This document shows positions 57,305 through 64,000 of a stretch of 64,000 nt of DNA, in pieces (within the stretch, counting starts at the first letter, position 1; each line of letters starts with the position of its first letter). The position numbers and the translations under genes are program-made. The notes under the pieces were generated by a model. The model was not told the origin of the DNA. It ran no database searches and saw only the letters and a program-made list of their open reading frames with translations. This stretch comes from Cavia porcellus (Eukaryota; Chordata; Mammalia; Rodentia; Caviidae), in assembly GCF_034190915.1 (NCBI RefSeq), contig NW_026947484.1:210378657-210442656 (forward strand), written 5' to 3'.

Positions 57305-58405
57305 CTTTTTTTTTCCTTTTTTTTTATTTAAAAAATAGATTACAATAAAAGAGGACATAACAGAACAGGTCAGAACAAAACAATTTAGGCAACATAGTAT
57401 TTCACCACAAGACAACCTGACATAACAGTAGCTCCCATAGTGTCTCTTTCCTTGAAATATTTGAGTATAACTTCATACACTACAGTATCAAACATAACAA
57501 GACAGTATAAAACCATTCAAGAGAATGAAGGTATTACAGGATATTCAAAAGCAACTAACAGAAAATGAACAATGGTTACTATATTATCTCCTTGTCCATA
57601 AAAAATTTTGTTTATACTATCACATAAAACAAAATCCAATAAGATATAACATGATAAAACCGATGGAGACAGAGGAACAAAAGCTTGGTAGGACTTCAAA
57701 AAAAGATGATATTAAATCAACACTAGCTATAATAATGTCTTGTTTTCCTCAAAATAGCTGTTCACACCATCACAGACAATAAAATCAAACAAACCAGAAT
57801 AAAACCATTCCAACTAATGAATGAGAACATTATAAGGCTTCAAAGCAATATAATGGGGAATCATGATTGCCACATAATTTTATGTATTCTTACCATTTCT
57901 TACACTAGGGAGACTATTCAACATTTATACATGTGAGTTTGGTTTATTTCACTTACGAGTATGGTCTCAAGCTGCATCCATTTATTTATAAATATCTCAA
58001 TGTGATCATTCTTTATAGCTGAGAAGTACTCCATTGTATAAAAATACCACAACTTTTTTATCCATTCCTCAGTTGATGGACACTTATGTTGTTTCCAAGA
58101 TCTGGCTATTACAAACTGTGTTGCTATAAACATGGGTGCACAAACATCATTGTGGTATAATGTTTTCAGTTCTTCTGGGAATATGCCTAGAAGTGGAATA
58201 GCTGAGTTGAATGGGACTTCCAATCCCAGGTTTTTGCGGAATCTCCAGACTGACGTCCACAGTACTTGCACCAGTCTACACTCCACCAACAATGCAGGAG
58301 AGTTCCTTTTTCCCCACAGCCTCTCCAGCATTTGTTGTTGGTAGTTTTCTTGATCCTGGCCATTCTTTCAGTAGTGAGATAGAATCTTAGTGTGGTTTTT
58401 GTCCT
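57305..58405 (-). mobile_element. 5'-truncated L1 (ORF2 end and 3'UTR)
   Basis: On the minus strand, about 490 bp of ORF2 (58405-57918) is followed by a 3'UTR of about 600 bp ending in a poly(A) complement at 57307-57328. The 3'UTR holds about three ~145-bp tandem units, with phase marks near 57511, 57657 and 57801. The flanks TCTGTCCTTCC (57294) and TTTGTCCTGCC (58398) may be a diverged target-site duplication. L1 elements copy themselves by target-primed reverse transcription, and truncation from the 5' end is the usual outcome. Confidence 0.88.
57918..58331 (-). pseudogene. L1 ORF2 C-terminal fragment
   Basis: A 137-codon frame homologous to the last part of L1 ORF2p, the endonuclease/reverse transcriptase of L1. 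Visible landmarks are VWRFRKNLGLEVPFNSAIPL, then APMFIATQFVIARSWKQ, CPSTEEWIKKLWYFYTMEY and FSAIKNDHI in the family order. This is the C-terminal segment after the reverse-transcriptase domain. It lacks the endonuclease, the polymerase core and, as far as readable, an intact cysteine-rich motif. The frame is open for 137 codons, suggesting a moderately young copy. The methionine at its start is internal to ORF2, not a true initiator. Confidence 0.9.
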
Positions 58406-59343
58406 GCCATTCTTGAGGTTTGAATGTTGTCTTTATTTACTCAGAATGGTGCGTGATGTCTGCTTTCCAGGCAGCAAAAGGAAGTAAAAGGTGAAGAAAG
58501 ACACTTACATTAAGGAAATAGAATTTTCTCAAAAATCATCAGCTTAGCTGTCATGGGGAAATTAGGGAAATTAGGTTCAATAGCTGGACACATGCCACCT
58601 AGCCAAACTGAGATTGTATCAGTAGAAAGGAGGAGATAATGATTATTACTAAGAAACCAATAGTGTCTTCCACATCCACTGATCTGTCCTTAGGGGTTCC
58701 TGATATGAAGAAAGGACATTTCAGATAAAGAGTATCCATGGTAAAAGAAATGTCACTTATGTCAGGGACCAGAGCAGCTGGAGGGTTGGACGACATCAAG
58801 GATATCTCAACTTTTGTAGCAGGAGAACTCATCTTTCAGAGAAACTCTGTAAACAGTTCAAAGCAGAGTTGCTCCAGTCATGGGGAAGCTGGTAGAAGAA
58901 CAGGCAGGCCCTGTGATGGGCGCTCCATGTGCTGTCTAGACTTGGTTTAAGAAAGGACTTGTCATCCCATTTCTGGAGCTAAGGACAGTCCTCCCCTCCT
59001 GGGATGACTTCATGCAGAGAGCTGCCAGCAACAACTCCGCCCCTGCCTTGGATGACTGATGGATACAGGCCTTCAGTGGTCCAGCTAGCCTGGTCCAACA
59101 TGGCCTCCTCAGGACAGCGGCAAGGGGCCCTCCAGCTGCAGACTCCTGCGAGGGAGACAGATGCTGTTGCTGGGCCGCATCACCCTGCTGTCTCCTCACA
59201 CCTATCCCCTAGAAGCTCCCATCTAGGCCAAACCCCACCTCTCCACAGAACCCAGGGGGAAAACCACTGAACTGATTCCTCTGAGAGCTCAAATGCAGCA
59301 ATGCTCCAAGTCTGCTTGGGAAAACCGAAGTGGTAAATGACCC
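58406..59343. other. Unassigned DNA, partly ERV interior
   Basis: The part adjoining 59343 should be the 5' leader/gag region of the betaretrovirus-like element, read on the minus strand. No gag motif is recognisable. The frames at 59180-59650 and 58936-59199 (minus strand) are open but unrecognised. Confidence 0.4.
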
Positions 59344-59361
59344 GCCCCACATTGGGCACCA
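59344..59361 (-). promoter_or_regulatory. Retroviral primer-binding site (tRNA-Lys type)
   Basis: Minus strand TGGTGCCCAATGTGGGGC. It differs from the tRNA-Lys1,2 primer-binding site used by Mason-Pfizer-type betaretroviruses (TGGCGCCCAACGTGGGGC) at two positions, both C-to-T at CpG. It lies two or three bases after the LTR end, where it should be. Confidence 0.85.
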
Positions 59362-59827
59362 CTTGATCCGGCCTGCGGACCAATCTATGGGTCTCAACCT
59401 GGAGAGGGGATCGGAGATGGGGGCAGGGCAAGAGAAAAGAGAGATGGAGACAGGATGCGATTCCAATCGAGTCTCGTTTATTTTTAAAATGGCTACAACT
59501 TATATAGGGTGGGGGGCGGGCCAAGGGCAGGAAGAGGGCACAGAGTGTTATCTGATAGGTCATCATCACATCTGGATATATGACATAAGCAGGAGGATTA
59601 TGGGTAATGTAGGCGGACATGAGGATCATGGGAAATGTAGGCTGACACACAAAATGCCCTCAGGCAGGAGGGGCAGGGCAGCAGCAGCTATTCAAAGCTG
59701 CTCCCTACAGGTAAACCCATGGAGGGACTACTGGGAGCTGAAACAGGCGGTCTTTAAGACGACCTGGGAAAGGAAAATTAAAGAAACAGGGCAGCAAGGA
59801 ATAACAAGCTAGCCCTGAGAGGAAACA
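59362..59827 (-). mobile_element. Betaretrovirus-like (ERVK class) 5' LTR
   Basis: On the minus strand: TATA box (CCTATATAAGTT, 59508-59497), then AATAAACGAGACTCGATTGG with the polyadenylation signal at 59482-59477. A pyrimidine-rich U5 follows, ending in GGTCCGCAGGCCGGATCA, and directly after it comes the primer-binding site. The U3 start is either TGTTTCC (59827) or TGTTATTCC (59806). No second LTR is visible, so this is a 5' LTR plus a truncated interior. LTRs supply promoter and polyadenylation signals for the provirus. Here only the architecture is preserved. Confidence 0.8.
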
Positions 59828-60199
59828 CAGGTGCAAGTTTAGCCACAATTTCAATATCTCCTGGCATTTGTAGCCCTCTTTAGTGTGCATGAAATTCCTT
59901 TATATGTCTATCCATTTCACAAATTCTGGAGATGTACTACACTGGCTGTTGGACACATGTGTTTTGTTTTCTATACCAAAAATAGTATGTCCAGTGTCCA
60001 AAATGTTCCTATTAAAGGGAATACCATTTTTGGAGCCTTGGACGTTTCCCGAAAGCCAAAGGGATAGTGTTTCTTCCTGCCTCCACCAGCAGGGTTCATA
60101 GCAAAACTAGGTACAGAAAACAGACCTTCCTGCCTGTAGTCTTGAGTCTGCAAGCTGTGACCTACAGACACAGAAACAATTGACAAAGTGATTCACAGA

Positions 60200-60330
60200 C
60201 AGCCAGAGAAAGGTAGGTTTTTAACATCCATTTTAGAGATAAGGAAAATTAATTACCCAGAAAAAGCAAGATCTTTCCAAGGCTCTATAAAGAGTAGGAC
60301 AGGGCTGGGAGTGAGACTGATGCTTTGCTC
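60200..60330 (-). mobile_element. MIR SINE
   Basis: Antisense core: 'catccattttagagataaggaaaattaattacccagaaaaagcaagatctttccaaggctc'. Confidence 0.65.
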
Positions 60331-62339
60331 ATGACCCTCAGAACCTACAGTGACAGACAAGGTTTTATGAATAGTTTTTGAAATGATTCCTACAGTGCTT
60401 GTTCTGGACTTGTTCTGAAAATCAACATTTGTGGCTTATGGTTTCTGTTGTAAGGTTGAAACAACTAGTACCTTAGCATTATATATTAAAAACGAATAAA
60501 ATTAGATATATAATCTAATTTCTTTGTTATTTAACAATCTTCTTCTTTTCAGATGTTCATCAGATCTCCAGGGGGGACTTCTCCAGGAAGGACGGAGTCT
60601 TTGGAAGGCCTTGACTGCAGTTACATTGTATACTGTGTGTTCATGATCTCCATTCTTTTTGGAGAGACATCAGGACAGCATGGATGGAAATCTCTCTTGA
60701 GTTCCCAGTCTTTGTTAGATGGCACAAGTCATGCCTTAAAATTAGCCCTTCCAAGAAATAGGCTCATTTGCCCTCCACCCCGGTCCATAGGATATGATGG
60801 GCCAGGATGCACCTTCACAGTAAAAGCGTACAGAAAACCACACTAAGGTTACACTTTCCAGAGGTAACCATGAGTACTGCAGGGCAGAAGGGCTCCTCTG
60901 AACCACAGAATCTCAAGGATTCAGGCCCCCTGGAAAACCATAACCACCCTTCCTACACTTTACCCTTACTATAGCTTCCCAGTTAGACCTTAGCTGAACT
61001 TCAAAGTTCGCCAGATCTACCTGATTCCACCTTTGCAAAGCGCTGTCCATCAGAATCTCTTGCTTGTATTTATCCATCCCAAATCTATCTTCCCATCTGT
61101 TCTGGGAAACTGGCCCCCAAAAGCCTCGTGTTTGGAAGGTGACTTCATCCTTGGGAGCCTGTGCTCATCAGTGAATGCATCCATTGCTGAGCTCAGCAGC
61201 TGAATGTGCAGCTGAGAGGTCGGGCCTGGCTGGACGTCATCACAGGGGCGGCACTTGACAGGGTGTGTTCTTATCCTGGCTGCTGCCTTCTCTCCCTTCT
61301 TCCTGGCTGGCATGGGTTGAACAGCTTTCTTCTACCATGCCCTTCTGCCATTCTCTTCCTTCCCTGAAGCCAGCTGACTACGGACTTAATCCTCTAAAAC
61401 CAGGAGCTGAAATAAACCCCTTTCAGTAAGTATCACATAAATTCTTAATTTTGAAAAGTCACACAGAATTATAAAAAACCACTCTGAGACCTCTTGAGAC
61501 TACAGTGCATGTGCAGATGGATGATCTCTAAGCCATGGGCACCCTCTCCATGAGAGCAGTCCTCCTAGGTTCCCAGCCACACAGTTTCATCAGCCAGTGG
61601 CACACCCCGCTACTTCCTCCAGAGCCCCGTGTCCTGCCTGCACTGAGGACACATGTCTCCTGGCTCCCAGCCAGTGAGTGAGGATACCAGGGTGCTCAAT
61701 CCTGGAAATCACAGGGCACCCCCCTCACTCACTTTGTCTTCAGGCCTCCCCAAATCTCTCTGCAGGGCTGTCTAGAGAGCTCTCTCCAGTTCTCATCCTG
61801 GGCTCGGGTCAGCCTTGTGTCTGACAGCTCTCCCAGCCTCCTCTGCTCTGTCCCTGCTTTCCTCTCAAGGCTTTGCACTTAAGCAGTTGTTATATCTTCA
61901 GTCATTACCATTCAGCCTGCATCTTGGTTATATAATGCTGTGTAAACTTCTCCTTGAGCTTCTGTCTCTCCAGAACACCAGCACCTCTAGGACAAACAGC
62001 TCACCTTACTCTTTCCCTATGCACCGAGGTGATAGAGGATGGCTGTATATCTGATAAATGATAAACACCCTTTCAAAAAAGCATTAAGCCCCCTAAGGAT
62101 ACAGTAATCAGATATCTGTGCACAGCACTTTGCTCAGGGACGAGACCACACAACTCTAGAGTAAACATATGTGAAATCAAACTGAGCTCCTGAGAGGCTT
62201 TTAGGGAATTTTAGTCCCATGTCAAATCCCAGACAAGGGAAAGAAACTGAAAGCATCAGGGTCTCCCTTGCAGGGCAGGCAGGAGCTCATCTCCTGGACA
62301 AACCTCCAAACCACCCCAAGGTGGGCTCCACTGTGCTCT
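60331..62339. other. Gene-free stretch with one splice-acceptor-like signal
   Basis: A pyrimidine tract followed by CAG precedes an ATG at 60553, opening a 97-codon frame (60553-60846, starting MFIRSPGGTSPGR) with no recognisable domain. The rest is unassigned; L2-like pyrimidine-rich DNA is possible at 61800-61960. Confidence 0.4.
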
Positions 62340-62610
62340 GAATAACCCACCAAAGGCTAATCCAGCTGTTTTCCTTCCTGGTCCTAATCCTTCACATAGC
62401 TCCACACTGCAGTGAGGACAAGACTCCAAACTCAGTGCAGGGCCACAAGGCCTGCCTTGTCTCCGTCTAATCCTCGTGTGAGTAGCACAGGGTCTCAGAT
62501 CCAGCCTCCTCTCACCCCTCTTTGCCTCTTAGTCCTGTTCTTCCTGCTGCCTTCCCAGCAGGAAGTGCCTCTTCCAGCCTCAGTGCTACCTGTGATCCTC
62601 TATCACCACT
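62340..62610 (+). mobile_element. L2 LINE 3' region
   Basis: 'ggacaagactccaaactcagtgcagggccacaaggcctgccttgtctccgtctaatcctcgtgtg' and 'tttgcctcttagtcctgttcttcctgctgccttcccagcagg' follow the L2 3' consensus layout ('aagtccaaactcc..aaggcc...', then 'cctttgcacatgctgttccctctgcctgga'). Confidence 0.55.
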
Positions 62611-64000
62611 CACTGGACTCCTGTCACAATAACCTAAGTGACCCAACCTCCCTTTCCACCACTCTCTTAGCACAAGCAGGGTAGAGTTGCTCCAGGAAAG
62701 CTGAACAGTGTTCCTCACATCTCAGCCTCTCACTCTTGTCTCCCAAATCGACTGACCCTCCCAGTCATGGCTACTTTTTCCGTGATTCATACTCAAAGTT
62801 TAGAGTGTCTGCTCTGGAGCACTGGCCTGTCCCAAGACGAATCCCTGTGTGACCTGTAGGGTTTTGGACTATCAACTCCCAAAGAGACTTCCCAGATCTT
62901 CCCTACCTCACAGGAGCCAAAATCACCATACCCCACATCTGTGCAGAATCCCATATCTGTCATGTTGCTGGGAGCCCTATTCCCATGGCTCCCCTCTGGG
63001 ATGGAGTATGCACCATCTGGCTGAAGACTCCAAGTCTATCCAGGAGCATTTCCATTCCATTCTCCAAATCTAGGGTTTGACCCAAACCATTAACAGCTTC
63101 TCAACTCTTTTGTTCTCCCTAATTCTTTCCCCCAAACCCTTAACCAACAATCCCAGAAAAATTCTTGCCTCTGGGAATTCTCAATAACCAATTATATACT
63201 CTTTTCTCTTATGTATTTTATGAGTTAAAATTTAAGAAACACCCAAAAAATGAAACACTCTTGGTATGATCCATTCATATATTTTTCTTGGTAGCCAAAG
63301 CTTTTGGAATTTAAAAAGAACAATAGCTTTCTCCTCACCCTTGTGGATCCTAGAAATTTCAGGACAAGAACAAGCAAGATAGGACAACGAAGATGATAAA
63401 AAGGAGTTAGACCGTTCTGACTCTGAGACCTGATCCGGTTTTACCAGGCGGCTGATGCAGACAGAGAGATCACCGCCTAACCGGAACCTATGTGGGCTCA
63501 GTATGAAGGCAGTGCCTCTTGGGGAGAAGTAAGAAAAGGGATGGGGTGTGGGCATGGGTAAATCCCAGGACACCTAGAGACTGGTGGAGGAGCAGGGACT
63601 TGGGGCCCTGAAGCAGGGAGGACCACAAGGACAACAGGCTCGTAGGCACAGGAGTTGGGTCAGTAGGTTAAAGGGCCCCAAGCACACGAGTTCTTCGAAA
63701 GATTGTGAAAATATGAGACACATGTGAACCCGTTGCAAAATATTTTATGGTGGATTTGGACCTGGAACCAGCGCAGCTGTTAAACCCTGGCAAACATATG
63801 TGGACCTGTGCAGTCTTCAAAGAGGGAGCAAGGGCCATGCAGAGTGGGAATGAGGAGGAGGGAGCAGGCGAGCCGAGAGCATTGCTAATCGGCAGCTGCT
63901 GATCATGCAGCTCTTCAGGTCGAAGGAGCTCTGACTTGCTTCAGTGTCCGGATCTCCTGTTTTCTCTGCTCCATCACCATGATTTCTCTCCTCACACCAT
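62611..64000. other. Gene-free unassigned stretch to window end
   Basis: No gene or repeat family was recognised. A 113-codon minus-strand frame at 63232-63573 has no domain. The last 150 bp ('gaggagggagcaggcgagccgagagcattgctaatcggcagctgctgatcatgcagc') keep CpGs and are not obviously repetitive, but the window ends there. Confidence 0.4.

Noticed and set aside
1..64000. CRISPR arrays, bacterial operons, riboswitches, phage attachment sites
   Set aside because: No regular spacer arrays or prokaryotic signals. The SINE, LINE and LTR content shows mammalian nuclear DNA.

Overview
The window is mammalian nuclear DNA from a rodent. It carries six tRNA-derived ID-type SINEs or ID arms (about 13.62, 17.9, 22.0, 29.0 and 45.5 kb), B1 SINEs with the usual internal duplication, ERVL-MaLR LTRs, lineage-specific L1 tails, and a background of MIR, L2 and old L1M fossils. 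The ID consensus (GGGGCTGGGGATTTAGCTCA ... ending in a CCGATAAAAA-like tail) fits a hystricomorph rodent best in my judgement. The species cannot be fixed from the sequence. I found no protein-coding gene, no functional RNA gene and no convincing exon: this is an intergenic or deep-intronic, repeat-rich stretch. The longest open frames are 140-160 codons, have no recognisable domain, and mostly lie in repeats or GC-richer patches.

Layout. 0-4 kb: unassigned AT-rich DNA with an old L1M tail. 4.3-4.9 kb: one copy of a duplicated segment whose partner is at 17.8-18.5 kb; the partner has an ID insertion and the first copy keeps the empty site. 6.2-6.9 kb and 24.4-25.2 kb: two related LTR-like elements. 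8.97-10.89 kb: a complete retroposon inserted with a target-site duplication into an old L1M tail. It joins an L1 5'UTR and the start of L1 ORF1 to a different polyadenylated 3' module, a 5'-truncated copy of which recurs at 31.4-31.66 kb. 11-24 kb: microsatellites, MIR/L2, ID, B1, MaLR and MLT2-like LTRs. 26-31 kb: MLT1, an L1 3'UTR with ~145-bp tandem units, an ID with perfect target-site duplication, and MIRs. 34.6-35.2 kb: a class I-like LTR on the minus strand. 40.0-43.85 kb: a decayed class I endogenous retrovirus on the minus strand (two LTRs, gag and protease remnants) with a nested MaLR LTR. 47-53 kb: two MaLR LTRs flanking a repeat-free, CpG-retaining block at 49.0-49.7 kb that is the best candidate conserved regulatory element. 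56.5-56.7 kb: a cluster of TAATTA sites. 57.3-58.4 kb: a 5'-truncated L1 with the ORF2 C-terminus. 59.3-59.8 kb: a betaretrovirus-like LTR with a lysine-tRNA primer-binding site. 60-64 kb: MIR/L2 and unassigned DNA.

The elements do not work together as a system. The interest is in retroposon history: nested insertions, paired filled and empty sites, a chimeric L1 family, and two candidate regulatory blocks. Repeat-family names come from recall of consensus sequences, not from a database search, and the boundaries of old elements are approximate.
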